Position numbers and translations under genes: made by a program. 64,000 bases of DNA, taken from the NCBI RefSeq assembly GCF_039541075.1, contig NZ_BAABFN010000007.1:124001-188000 (forward strand), written 5' to 3'. The stretch comes from Compostibacter hankyongensis. Lineage in GTDB: Bacteria > Bacteroidota > Bacteroidia > Chitinophagales > Chitinophagaceae. This document shows positions 53,616 through 61,892 of the stretch, in pieces. The notes below the pieces were generated by a model. That model ran no database searches, was not told where the DNA came from, and saw only the letters and a list, made by a program, of their open reading frames with translations. Numbering within the stretch: position 1 is the stretch's first letter; each line of letters starts with the position of its first letter.

Positions 53616-54779
53616 TTATTGCTGTTCCGCCCCGGTCATCTTCCGGATCAAAGCGGTTTCAGCCGTATCATAGGGCGTGCCGTCTTCATGGAAGATATCG
53701 TGAAACCATACCTTCGGCGGTGCGGTATATTTCTTGGTCCAGGAATCCCAGGGATAGATGGTCTGCGTTTTGCCGCTGACAAAGCCCCAGTTGATGGCGC
53801 CGACATGCTGCTCCTTAAAATAAGGCAGTATGTTCTGGAAAGTGCTGCCCGTCGGGCGCGCCATATATTCCGAACAGATCAGCGGACGACCGTAGCGCTG
53901 CAGCAGCTGCACCTTAGCCTGGGTGGAGGCCAGCGTTTCGTAGCAGTGGAAGGAGATCACGTCGGACTGATCGAACATAAAGTGGTCCATCGGGTCCATC
54001 TTCGCGGTATCCGACCAGTTCCGGCGCCAGGGCGCTACGGTGAGCGGCTGCGAAGGATTCACCTCCCGGCTCCACTGGAAAACCTTCCGGAGGAGAATAA
54101 ACGCATACTTGTATTTTTCGGCGGGGTCTTCGGAGAAGCGGCCCCCGTTATCGTTGTCCGGTTCGTTGAAAAGATCCCAAAGCTTTACCCGGCTGTCGTT
54201 GCCAAAGTGGGTGAGTATACCCTGTACATAGCTTTTTAAGGCCGCGTCGTTTGCCGTATCTTTTAAGGCCGCCGTGCCGGGAGCCTGTACCCATCCGGAA
54301 TTGTGCACATGCGGACGGGGAGCCGGTTGCTTTCCCGTATGCGGATCGGGATTCCATACGCCGTCGAACAACACGAACATGGTGCCGATGCCATGCCGGC
54401 TGGCGATGTCGAGAAACTGATCCATGCGCTTCACCATGCCCGTGGAATCCTGTTGCCAGAGCAGGTTATGCAGGAACACGCGGATCACATTAAAGCCCAG
54501 CTGCTGCGCCCAGCCCAGCTCCTTGTCGATGGCGGCGGTATCAAAGGTTTCGGCCTGCCACATTTCCAGCTCATTTACTGCATAGGCGGGCGCATAATTG
54601 GCGCCTGCCAGCCATCCGCCCTGCTGCTGATACCATGCTTCGGCCCGCTCGGCCGTCCAGCGGCCGGCTGGAGCGGTGAGGGTATCGGTACTGTCGGAAG
54701 CGTTGCTGCCTTTGTTATTGTTACAGGCCGTGGCTGCGGTCAGCAGGAGCAGCATCATCCAGGGGGCAATTTTTTTCAT
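53616..54779 (-). CDS. GH5-like glycoside hydrolase lipoprotein
   Basis: 387 residues; lipoprotein signal ending AATAC. A GH5-like (clan A) TIM barrel: GANYAPAYAVNELEMWQ, LGFNVIRVFLHNLLWQQ, acid/base in KLWDLFNEPDND, FHCYETLAST and nucleophile in LICSEYMARP. The family covers cellulases, mannanases, xylanases and others; automated calls as xylanase would not be reliable. It converges on the sulfatase gene with four bases between, and is divergent from the first fucose-pathway gene. Anchored outside the cytoplasm, it may act on the backbone of the same glycan. Confidence 0.87.
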   Translation of the reverse strand: MKKIAPWMMLLLLTAATACNNNKGSNASDSTDTLTAPAGRWTAERAEAWYQQQGGWLAGANYAPAYAVNELEMWQAETFDTAAIDKELGWAQQLGFNVIRVFLHNLLWQQDSTGMVKRMDQFLDIASRHGIGTMFVLFDGVWNPDPHTGKQPAPRPHVHNSGWVQAPGTAALKDTANDAALKSYVQGILTHFGNDSRVKLWDLFNEPDNDNGGRFSEDPAEKYKYAFILLRKVFQWSREVNPSQPLTVAPWRRNWSDTAKMDPMDHFMFDQSDVISFHCYETLASTQAKVQLLQRYGRPLICSEYMARPTGSTFQNILPYFKEQHVGAINWGFVSGKTQTIYPWDSWTKKYTAPPKVWFHDIFHEDGTPYDTAETALIRKMTGAEQQ

Positions 54780-54895
54780 TGGGAAAATTTGATGTTTTAA
54801 AGGCGGAAATTAGCCAATAAAATGGAAGTTTTCGTTAAAATTTCATTATGTAGGCTGCCCCCGAATAAATACTTTTACTGCCAAACTATTGTATT

Positions 54896-55672
54896 ATGCT
54901 TGATCTTAATGGAAAGACGGTGGTGATTACCGGTGGCGGCAGCGGGATCGGAAAGGCCATATCATTGCTGTTTGCGGAGCGCGGAGCTGCCGTACATATT
55001 ATAGAGCTGAACGAAGCTGCCGGCGCAGAGACGATCACGGCTATACGGGATACCGGCGCTCAGGCGCAGCTGCATCCCTGTAATGTGGCGGTACAGCAGG
55101 AGGTAAAGGCGGTGATGGAAGAAATTGCCCGCACCGACGGCAAGATCGACATCCTGGTCTGCAGCGCCGGCGTGTCGCATGTGGGCAAGCTGGAGCAGAC
55201 CACCGAGGCGGATTTTGACCGTATCGTGGCGGTGAACATAAAAGGAGTATATAATTGTATGTATGCGGTGATCGGCCGGATGACGGAGCAGGGGGGTGGT
55301 GTGATCCTCAACATGGCATCGGTAGCGGCCAGCGTGGGCATACCGGACCGGTTCCCCTATTCTATGAGCAAGGGAGCCGTGCTGGCCATGACGCTTTCGG
55401 TGGCAAAAGACTATCTTGCCCGGAATATCCGTTGCAACTGTATGTCGCCGGCACGGGTGCATACGCCTTTTGTGGACGGCTTTCTGGCCAAGAATTATCC
55501 CGGGCAGGAAAAGGAAATGTTTGACCGGCTGTCGGCTACCCAGCCTATCGGGCGGATGGCCAAACCAAAGGAGATTGCCGCCCTGGCCCTGTACCTCTGT
55601 TCTGACGAAGCCGGTTTTGTGACGGGATGCGATTACCCGATCGACGGCGGCTTTATCCGGCTGAACAATTAA
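54896..55672 (+). CDS. short-chain dehydrogenase, likely 2-keto-3-deoxy-L-fuconate dehydrogenase
   Basis: 258 residues. Classical SDR: VVITGGGSGIGKAISLLFAERGA (NAD-binding), NMASVAASVGIPDRFPYSMSKGAVLAMTLSVAKD (landmarks Ser, PYSMSKG with catalytic Tyr and Lys). The fucose-pathway dehydrogenase that oxidises 2-keto-3-deoxy-L-fuconate at C4 is an SDR of this type, and it is the step expected before the FAH-family hydrolase encoded below. The other SDR in the cluster is then L-fucose dehydrogenase. Which of the two does which step is an inference. It starts the plus-strand cluster, 116 bases from the divergent GH5 gene. Confidence 0.85.
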   Translation: MLDLNGKTVVITGGGSGIGKAISLLFAERGAAVHIIELNEAAGAETITAIRDTGAQAQLHPCNVAVQQEVKAVMEEIARTDGKIDILVCSAGVSHVGKLEQTTEADFDRIVAVNIKGVYNCMYAVIGRMTEQGGGVILNMASVAASVGIPDRFPYSMSKGAVLAMTLSVAKDYLARNIRCNCMSPARVHTPFVDGFLAKNYPGQEKEMFDRLSATQPIGRMAKPKEIAALALYLCSDEAGFVTGCDYPIDGGFIRLNN

Positions 55673-55720
55673 GGGCGCGCCGGGGAAAGCGTTGTAGTCT
55701 TCATAATGTTATCATCGTTG

Positions 55721-55744
55721 CCGATGCGCCTTCGGTGTCGTCTG
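55721..55744 (+). repeat. 24-bp element shared with the DoxX leader
   Basis: Second copy of the element at 3466-3489, with three transitions over 24 bases. It directly precedes the leader of the fucosidase gene. Confidence 0.6.
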
Positions 55745-55777
55745 ACTTGAAAAAGAAAAAATATTAACAGATGAAAC
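55741..55777 (+). promoter_or_regulatory. recurrent A/T-rich leader before the fucosidase gene
   Basis: Begins TCTGACTTGAAAAAG and ends AAATATTAACAGATGAAAC, the ATG at 55771 being the start. It is close to 3516-3552 and 39054-39090. Confidence 0.5.
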
Positions 55778-57117
55778 GGATCCTGTTTATGCTTATTGCC
55801 TGTACAGGCCTGTTTACTGCAGCCCGGGCCCAGCAGGATTACCACCCTTCCGCGGAGAACCTGCAGGCCAGGCAGGATTTCCAGGACCGGAAGTTCGGCA
55901 TGTTCATCCATTGGGGAATATACAGCATCCTGGGAAGCGGAGAGTGGGTCATGCACAACCAGGATATTCCTTATGCCGACTATTCAAGGCTGGCTTCCTG
56001 TTTTTACCCTTCCGCTTTTGACGCCAAGGCCTGGGTGGCCCTGGCAAAAAGTGCGGGCATGAAATACATCACCATTACCTCCCGCCATCACGACGGGTTC
56101 AGCATGTTTGATACCCGGGCCTCGGACTACAATATCGTAAAAGCCACCCCCTGGCATAAGGATCCCCTGAAGATGCTGGCAGACGAGTGTCACCGCCAGG
56201 GTATCAAGCTCTTCTTTTATTATTCGCTGCTGGACTGGGGAAGGCCGGACTATGCCTTCGGAAAGCCGATCGTGGACGGAAAGCCGCAGGGGGCGGACTG
56301 GGATCACTATATCGCGTTTATGAAACAGCAGCTGACGGAGCTGCTGACCAATTATGGTCCCGTTGCGGGCATCTGGTTCGACGGGGAGTGGGAAAGAAAA
56401 GATGCGGACTGGCACCTCGATGAGATATATGCGCTGATCCATAAGCTGCAGCCTGCCGCTATGATCGGGAATAACCATCATCATGCTCCCCGCTCCGGGG
56501 AGGATTTCCAGATGTTTGAGAAGGACCTGCCGGGCAATAATTCACACGGCTGGAACAGCGGGGGCGTCAGCGCGTTGCCGCTGGAAACCTGCGAAACGAT
56601 GAACGGGGCCTGGGGTTTTAATATCCACGACGATAATTACAAAACCGTGCGGCAGCTGGTGCATTACCTGGTCGGCGATGCAGGACGGAATGCCAATTTC
56701 CTGCTGAATATAGGGCCCATGTCCAGCGGGGCCATTCAACCCGAGTTCAGGGATACGCTCAAAGCCCTGGGCGAATGGATGCAGCAATACGGGGAAACGG
56801 TTTACGGCACCCGTGCCGGCTTTCTGTCTCCGCAACCCTGGGGCGTGACCACGCAAAAGAACGGGAAGCAGTTTATCCACGTGCTGGAATATCCGGACGG
56901 GGGCATCCTCTTTATCCCTGCGGTACGACAGGAGATTGCTTCGGCCGTTGATTTTGCCACCGGGAAACCTGTGAAATACAAACAAATGCCGGAAGGCGTT
57001 TTCTTTTACCTGCAGGATGTGCCGCGGGCCGCTTACGACAATGTGATAACGGTAACGCTTTCCGGCAAGACGCTAAAAGTACCGCCGCGGAGCAAATGGA
57101 TCATGAACGAAAAATGA
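55771..57117 (+). CDS. alpha-L-fucosidase, GH29
   Basis: 448 residues with a signal peptide ending ARAQ. GH29 landmarks: DRKFGMFIHWGIYSILGSGEW, SAFDAKAWVALAKSAGMKYITITSRHHDGFSMFDT, and the nucleophile region AGIWFDGEWERK (D204). The C-terminal beta-domain is short. It releases L-fucose from glycans outside the cytoplasm; linkage specificity is unknown. Located inside the fucose-catabolism cluster, whose enzymes then consume the sugar. Its stop overlaps the start of the next gene as ATGA. Confidence 0.94.
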   Translation: MKRILFMLIACTGLFTAARAQQDYHPSAENLQARQDFQDRKFGMFIHWGIYSILGSGEWVMHNQDIPYADYSRLASCFYPSAFDAKAWVALAKSAGMKYITITSRHHDGFSMFDTRASDYNIVKATPWHKDPLKMLADECHRQGIKLFFYYSLLDWGRPDYAFGKPIVDGKPQGADWDHYIAFMKQQLTELLTNYGPVAGIWFDGEWERKDADWHLDEIYALIHKLQPAAMIGNNHHHAPRSGEDFQMFEKDLPGNNSHGWNSGGVSALPLETCETMNGAWGFNIHDDNYKTVRQLVHYLVGDAGRNANFLLNIGPMSSGAIQPEFRDTLKALGEWMQQYGETVYGTRAGFLSPQPWGVTTQKNGKQFIHVLEYPDGGILFIPAVRQEIASAVDFATGKPVKYKQMPEGVFFYLQDVPRAAYDNVITVTLSGKTLKVPPRSKWIMNEK

Positions 57118-57596
57118 AACGGAAAAGGATAATGAAAGTAAAAAACGGAAAGGTGCTGGCCGTGCTGCTGCCGGTGCTGCTGCTGGCTGCCTGTCAGCCT
57201 GGAGGAAAGCAGGAGGGAAAGACGCAGGAGCCGGAAGAAAGCACCGCTGTCCGGCAGCCGGTGGATACGACAAAAGCCGTGGCGGTTTTCAGCCGTAACA
57301 AGGAAGACCAGTTTGAAGACAACGATTTTACTGTACAGATATTTCCTACCGGAAACGAGCTGGTGTTCAGGCTGGATATGCGCTATGGGATGAACCACGC
57401 TGCCGATAAGCTGACCATTCCCTCAGATGATATCTTTAAGGAAATGGCAATACAGCCGGGTGAGGACAACGATCATTGCATCGTCGGATTTAACGACAAG
57501 ACAGGCAGGTTCCGGGAGATGATAGAGATCAGCGGTTCCCGCACGCGGATCAGTATGCGGACGCTGCGGAAATATTACATTGAAACCGGGCAGTAA
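57114..57596 (+). CDS. unknown small lipoprotein in the fucose cluster
   Basis: 160 residues from ATG 57114, whose ATGA overlaps the fucosidase stop; a Met at 57132 is an alternative. Lipoprotein signal ending LLLAAC, then a Glu/Gln-rich linker (about 25-55) and a compact domain with FSRNKEDQFEDNDFTVQIFP, LVFRLDMRYGMNH and ISMRTLRKYY. I do not recognise the fold. Translational coupling to the fucosidase and the anchor suggest it helps with the sugar at the cell envelope, but nothing in its sequence shows how. Confidence 0.7.
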   Translation: MKRKRIMKVKNGKVLAVLLPVLLLAACQPGGKQEGKTQEPEESTAVRQPVDTTKAVAVFSRNKEDQFEDNDFTVQIFPTGNELVFRLDMRYGMNHAADKLTIPSDDIFKEMAIQPGEDNDHCIVGFNDKTGRFREMIEISGSRTRISMRTLRKYYIETGQ

Positions 57597-57638
57597 GCGG
57601 CAATAAGTTTATCATGTACATAAAATAAAACGAGGATT

Positions 57639-58493
57639 ATGCGATTAGTAAGATTGGGTACTGCCGGAGCGGAACGTCCCGGTATACAAACCGAGGCCGG
57701 TGTATTTGATGTCAGCGCTTTCGGAGAGGATTATTCCGGACAGTTTTTTGCAACAGACGGCGTAACGCGGCTGCGGCAATGGTGGGCGCGGCACGAAAAG
57801 GAATGCCCGGCCGTTCCGGAAGGTACCCGTTTCGGGGCTCCCGTAGCGGCTCCTTCCAAGCTGATCTGTATCGGGCTTAACTATGCCGATCATGCCCGGG
57901 AAACCAATGCGACCCCGCCGGAGGAACCGATCATTTTCTTCAAGGCTACCTCTTCCCTGACCGGTCCCAACGATGAGGTGATCATTCCCCGGAACAGCGG
58001 GAAAACAGACTGGGAAGTGGAGCTGGCCGTCGTGATCGGTAAAAAGGCATCCTATGTGGAAGAAGGCGATGCCATGAATTACGTGGCGGGTTACTGCCTG
58101 CACAACGATTACAGCGAGCGGTCGTTCCAGCTGGAAAGGGGAGGGCAGTGGGTAAAGGGAAAGAGCTGCGATACCTTTGCGCCGCTGGGTCCCGCCCTGG
58201 TAACCCCGGACGAGATCGCCGACATCAACAAGCTGCGTTTATGGCTGACCGTAAACGGTAAAAAGATGCAGGACGGCAACACGGCAGACCTTATTTTCAA
58301 AATACCTTTCCTGGTCAGCTACCTGAGCCAGTTTATGAGTCTGCTGCCCGGCGATATCATCTCTACCGGCACGCCGGCAGGTGTGGGCCTGGGTATGCAG
58401 CCGCAGGTATACCTGAAAGCCGGGGATGTGGTGGAATGCGGAATAGACGGCCTGGGCAGCAGCCGGCAGGAACTGAAAGCCTGGAGCGCATAG
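57639..58493 (+). CDS. FAH-family hydrolase, likely 2,4-diketo-3-deoxy-L-fuconate hydrolase
   Basis: 284 residues. Fumarylacetoacetase-fold C-terminal domain: LICIGLNYADHARETN, PIIFFKATSSLTGPND, TDWEVELAVVIG (metal-binding Glu), HNDYSERSFQ and GDIISTGTPAGVGLG. In known non-phosphorylative fucose pathways, a member of this family splits 2,4-diketo-3-deoxy-L-fuconate to pyruvate and L-lactate. The context fits. Starts 42 bases after the lipoprotein gene; a heptad array separates it from the mutarotase gene. Confidence 0.9.
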   Translation: MRLVRLGTAGAERPGIQTEAGVFDVSAFGEDYSGQFFATDGVTRLRQWWARHEKECPAVPEGTRFGAPVAAPSKLICIGLNYADHARETNATPPEEPIIFFKATSSLTGPNDEVIIPRNSGKTDWEVELAVVIGKKASYVEEGDAMNYVAGYCLHNDYSERSFQLERGGQWVKGKSCDTFAPLGPALVTPDEIADINKLRLWLTVNGKKMQDGNTADLIFKIPFLVSYLSQFMSLLPGDIISTGTPAGVGLGMQPQVYLKAGDVVECGIDGLGSSRQELKAWSA

Positions 58494-58506
58494 AGACCTC
58501 GATATG

Positions 58507-58562
58507 CCCTTAACCTTTTGCCTTTCACCTTTCACCTTTTGCCTTTCACCTTAACCCTTCGC
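58507..58562 (-). repeat. heptad array 3, eight units, inverted relative to arrays 1 and 2
   Basis: Eight 7-bp units written on the plus strand as CCCTTAA, CCTTTTG, CCTTTCA, CCTTTCA, CCTTTTG, CCTTTCA, CCTTAAC and CCTTCGC. On the minus strand they read TGAAAGG, the same unit as arrays 1 and 2. It fills the gap between the FAH and mutarotase genes, inside the putative operon. Confidence 0.8.
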
Positions 58563-58565
58563 CTT

Positions 58566-58895
58566 ATGAAGAGATATTGCCTGGCCCTGGACCTGAAAGA
58601 CGATCCCGGCATGATCGCCGAATACGAAGGATATCACCGGCAGATACGGCCGGAGATACGGAAGAGCATCGAGGACGCCGGTATCACGGTCATGGACATA
58701 TACCGTACGGGTAACCGTTTGTTCATGATCATGGAGGTAGATGACAGCTTCTCGTTTGAGGAGAAGGAGGCGATGGATGCGGCCGACCCCAAGGTGCAGG
58801 AATGGGAAAACCTGATGTGGAAATACCAGCAGCCCCTTCCCTGGGCAAAGCCCGGTGAAAAATGGGTATTGATGGATCAAATATTCGGTCTGTGA
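58566..58895 (+). CDS. L-fucose/L-rhamnose mutarotase (RhaM family)
   Basis: 109 residues from ATG 58566, directly after heptad array 3. It belongs to the small RhaM-type mutarotases (DUF718): YCLALDLKDDPGMIAEYEGYHRQIRPE and VDIYRTGNRLFMIMEVDD, with the His and the ending WEnLMWKYQQPLPW. It interconverts the anomers of a 6-deoxyhexose, here probably L-fucose, feeding the dehydrogenase. Not the FucU type. Its TGA overlaps the next gene's ATG (ATGA at 58893-58897 region), so translation is coupled. Confidence 0.9.
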   Translation: MKRYCLALDLKDDPGMIAEYEGYHRQIRPEIRKSIEDAGITVMDIYRTGNRLFMIMEVDDSFSFEEKEAMDAADPKVQEWENLMWKYQQPLPWAKPGEKWVLMDQIFGL

Positions 58896-59761
58896 TGAAC
58901 AGTTTCGATGAAAAAATCATTCCCGGCACCATCGATGCGCACCAGCATCTCTGGCAGTTTGACCCGGTACGCGATGCCTGGATCACGGAGGATATGAAGG
59001 CCATACAACGCGACTTTCTGGCCAACGACCTGCTGGAAGTACTGACCGAAAGCGGAGTGGAGGGCAGCATCGCCGTGCAGGCCGATACCTCGGAAAACGA
59101 AACCGCCTTTCTGGTCGAGCAGGCGGAGCGCAATGATTTTATCAAGGGGGTGGTCGGCTGGGTGGATCTGTGCAGCCCGGCGGTAGCGGACCGTCTGGCC
59201 TTTTACCGGGAAGGCAGCAGGAAGATAAAAGGATTCCGGCATATCGTACAGGCGGAACCGGATGATAACTACCTGTTGCGGGAAGATTTCTGCAGGGGCA
59301 TTGCCGCACTGGGAAGTCTGGGATTTACCTATGATATCCTGATATATCCGAAGCAGCTGCCGGCCGCGATACGTTTTGTTGAAAAATTTCCCGACCAGCG
59401 TTTTGTGGTGGATCATCTGGCCAAGCCCCTGATCCGGGAAAAGCGGATTTCGCCGTGGGCAGAACAGATGAACATCCTGTCCGGACACCCGAATGTTTTC
59501 TGCAAGGTATCGGGCATGGTTACCGAGGCGGACTGGCAACGCTGGAATGCGGATGCGCTCCGGCCTTACCTGGATGTGGTCTTTGAAACCTTTGGGCCCG
59601 AGCGGCTGATGTTTGGTTCGGACTGGCCGGTATGCCTGGTGGCCGCTTCGTACAGGGAAGTGATAAAAGTAGTAAGAGACTATACCGGTCAGCTTGACCC
59701 TGCCGCAAGCGCTGCGGTAATGGGCGGAAATGCCCGGCATTTTTATCAGTTGGAAGCTTAA
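58895..59761 (+). CDS. amidohydrolase-family L-fuconolactonase
   Basis: 288 residues from ATG 58895, which overlaps the mutarotase stop. Amidohydrolase_2-type metal-dependent lactonase: GTIDAHQHLWQFDPVRDAW (HxH), the ANDLLEVLTESGVEGSIAVQADTSENE region, FVVDHLAKPLIRE (His) and MFGSDWPVCLVA (Asp). This set is that of L-fuconolactonase and L-rhamnono-lactonase. It opens the lactone made by the fucose dehydrogenase. Cytoplasmic. Confidence 0.92.
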   Translation: MNSFDEKIIPGTIDAHQHLWQFDPVRDAWITEDMKAIQRDFLANDLLEVLTESGVEGSIAVQADTSENETAFLVEQAERNDFIKGVVGWVDLCSPAVADRLAFYREGSRKIKGFRHIVQAEPDDNYLLREDFCRGIAALGSLGFTYDILIYPKQLPAAIRFVEKFPDQRFVVDHLAKPLIREKRISPWAEQMNILSGHPNVFCKVSGMVTEADWQRWNADALRPYLDVVFETFGPERLMFGSDWPVCLVAASYREVIKVVRDYTGQLDPAASAAVMGGNARHFYQLEA

Positions 59762-59776
59762 AAAAAAGAGACGATC

Positions 59777-60562
59777 ATGGATCTGAAATTAAAAGACAAG
59801 GTATTTATCGTTACCGGCGGAGCAAAGGGCATCGGAGAGGCCATCAGCCTGGGGATCGCCGCTGAAGGCGGCATTGTCGTTATTGCCGGCCGTAACGGCG
59901 ACGATAACGAGAAGGTGGTGAATGCCATTACGGCTGCCGGCGGAAAGGCTTCAGCAATCGCCGCCGAGCTGGCCAATCCTGGGAACTGCAGTAAAGTGGT
60001 GAACCATGCTGTGGAGCGCTGGGGGCAGATAGACGGCCTGGTGAACAACGCCGGGGTAAACGACGGCGTGGGGCTGGAGAAGGGAGACCCTGTAAAGTTT
60101 CTCGAAAGCCTGCAAAAAAACCTGCTGCATTACTATTGCATGGCGCACTACGCGCTGCCTCATCTGAAAAAGACAAAAGGTGCCATTGTCAACGTCGGTT
60201 CCAAGGTGGCCACCACAGGACAAGGGAATACCTCCGGCTATGCCGCGTCCAAAGGAGGCGTCAACGCCCTTACGCGGGAATGGGCGGTGGAGCTGCTGGA
60301 CAGCGGCATCCGGGTGAACGCGGTAATCCCGGCCGAGGTATGGACGCCTTTGTACGACAACTGGATCCATTCGCTTCCCGATCCTGAAACCAAGCTGGCT
60401 TCCATTATTTCCAAGATCCCGCTGGGGCACCGGATGACCACATCCGAAGAGATCGCCCATACCACCATTTTTTTACTGAGCGAAAAATCGAGTCATACTA
60501 CGGGTCAGATCCTGTATGTAGACGGAGGCTATACCCATCTGGACCGGGCGGTATCCGCCTGA
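59777..60562 (+). CDS. short-chain dehydrogenase, likely L-fucose dehydrogenase
   Basis: 261 residues, SDR with TGGAKGIGEAISLGIAAEGG, NNAGVND, GSKVATTGQGNTSGYAASKGG (Tyr and Lys), and C-terminal ILYVDGGYTHLDRA. It follows the lactonase by 15 bases and shares the cluster with the second SDR. L-fucose dehydrogenase oxidises the sugar to the lactone with NAD(P)+. The close link to lactonase and mutarotase favours this role for this SDR and the other role for that at 54896. Confidence 0.86.
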   Translation: MDLKLKDKVFIVTGGAKGIGEAISLGIAAEGGIVVIAGRNGDDNEKVVNAITAAGGKASAIAAELANPGNCSKVVNHAVERWGQIDGLVNNAGVNDGVGLEKGDPVKFLESLQKNLLHYYCMAHYALPHLKKTKGAIVNVGSKVATTGQGNTSGYAASKGGVNALTREWAVELLDSGIRVNAVIPAEVWTPLYDNWIHSLPDPETKLASIISKIPLGHRMTTSEEIAHTTIFLLSEKSSHTTGQILYVDGGYTHLDRAVSA

Positions 60563-60628
60563 GTACAGGGGTTCTGAAAAGCCTGCGCCCTGCCGTCCGA
60601 AACGGATTTTAAATCTTAAACCAACCAT

Positions 60629-61879
60629 ATGCCTGGAATCATTACTGCTCCGCCCTCCGGCAGCCTGCCGGAAAACCCGAAGGCCAACTATACTTTTCCG
60701 CTTATCCTGGTGACCAGCCTGTTTTTTATGTGGGGGTTTGCCTACGGTTTGCTGGACTCGCTCAACAAGCATTTTCAGGATGTGCTGAACGTGACGCGGC
60801 TGCGCTCCGGTCTGCTGCAGGCCGCTTATTTCGGGGGCTATTTTCTGATGGCTCTTCCGGCGGGCATGATCATGAAGCGGTTCGGCTATAAACGGGGCAT
60901 TATCCTCGGGCTTATCCTGTACGCCATCGGCGCGTTCTTGTTTTACCCGTCGGCCAACATGCGGAGCTTTGATTCTTTCCTGCTTTCGCTGTTTATCCTG
61001 GCCTGCGGCCTCTGTTGCCTGGAGACGGCGGCCAATCCCTACGTAACCGTATTGGGGAAACGGGAGACCTCGGAGTTCCGGCTGAACCTTTCACAATGCT
61101 TTAACGGCGTCGGTTCTTTCCTGGGCCCGTTCCTGGCGGCGCATGTTTTTTTCGGGGGGGATAAGACGGAAAATGCCAATGAGCTTTCATCCGTACAATA
61201 CACCTACCTGATCATCGGCGTGGTAGTGCTGCTGATCGCCTTTCTTTTCTACAAAGCGCATCTGCCGGAGATCAACGAAGAAGAACAGCTTTCGGAGGAA
61301 GCCCATCAGCATTCCCGACCCCTGTTCCGGAACCCTCATTTTGTATGGGGCGTGATCGCCCAGTTCTTTTATGTTGCCGCTCAGGTAGGGGTTGCCGCCT
61401 TTTTTATCAACTATGCCACTGAAAGCTGGGCCGGCACCTCCAGCGAAAAAGCGGCCACGCTGCTCGGCGTCAGCCTTGTCCTGTTCACCATCGGCCGTTT
61501 TGTGGGGACGGCGCTGATGCGCGTCATCCGCCCGCACAAGCTGCTGGCGGCCTATGCGCTGATCAATATTCTGCTGTGCATAGCCGTGATCAAAGCGGCG
61601 GGATCATTAGGCGTATATTCGCTGATGCTGATCTTTTTCTTTGAGTCCATCATGTTTCCCACCATCTTTGCCCTGGGGGTAAAAGACCTGGGCCGGCATA
61701 CCAAGCCCGGCGGATCATTCCAGGTGATGGCGATCGCAGGCGGCGCCGTCAGTCCCTTGTTCATGGGTTGGATCGCGGATCGGCAAAGTACCGCCGTTTC
61801 CTTTATCGTGCCCCTGATCTGCTTTGTGATCGTGCTGTATTACGGAGTAAGCGGATACAAGATCAGGAAGGCGGGGTAA
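60629..61879 (+). CDS. fucP: L-fucose:H+ symporter
   Basis: 416 residues, 12 transmembrane helices, FucP subfamily of the major facilitator superfamily: LFFMWGFAYGLLDSLNKHFQD, YFGGYFLMALPAGMIMKRFGYK, and CCLETAANPYVTVLG plus LNLSQCFNGVGSFLGP. The N- and C-terminal halves are joined by a polar loop (about 210-235). It brings L-fucose released by the fucosidase into the cytoplasm. The last gene of the cluster; it converges on the LuxR-type gene with 13 bases between. Confidence 0.93.
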   Translation: MPGIITAPPSGSLPENPKANYTFPLILVTSLFFMWGFAYGLLDSLNKHFQDVLNVTRLRSGLLQAAYFGGYFLMALPAGMIMKRFGYKRGIILGLILYAIGAFLFYPSANMRSFDSFLLSLFILACGLCCLETAANPYVTVLGKRETSEFRLNLSQCFNGVGSFLGPFLAAHVFFGGDKTENANELSSVQYTYLIIGVVVLLIAFLFYKAHLPEINEEEQLSEEAHQHSRPLFRNPHFVWGVIAQFFYVAAQVGVAAFFINYATESWAGTSSEKAATLLGVSLVLFTIGRFVGTALMRVIRPHKLLAAYALINILLCIAVIKAAGSLGVYSLMLIFFFESIMFPTIFALGVKDLGRHTKPGGSFQVMAIAGGAVSPLFMGWIADRQSTAVSFIVPLICFVIVLYYGVSGYKIRKAG

Positions 61880-61892
61880 AGAACCCACCGCT

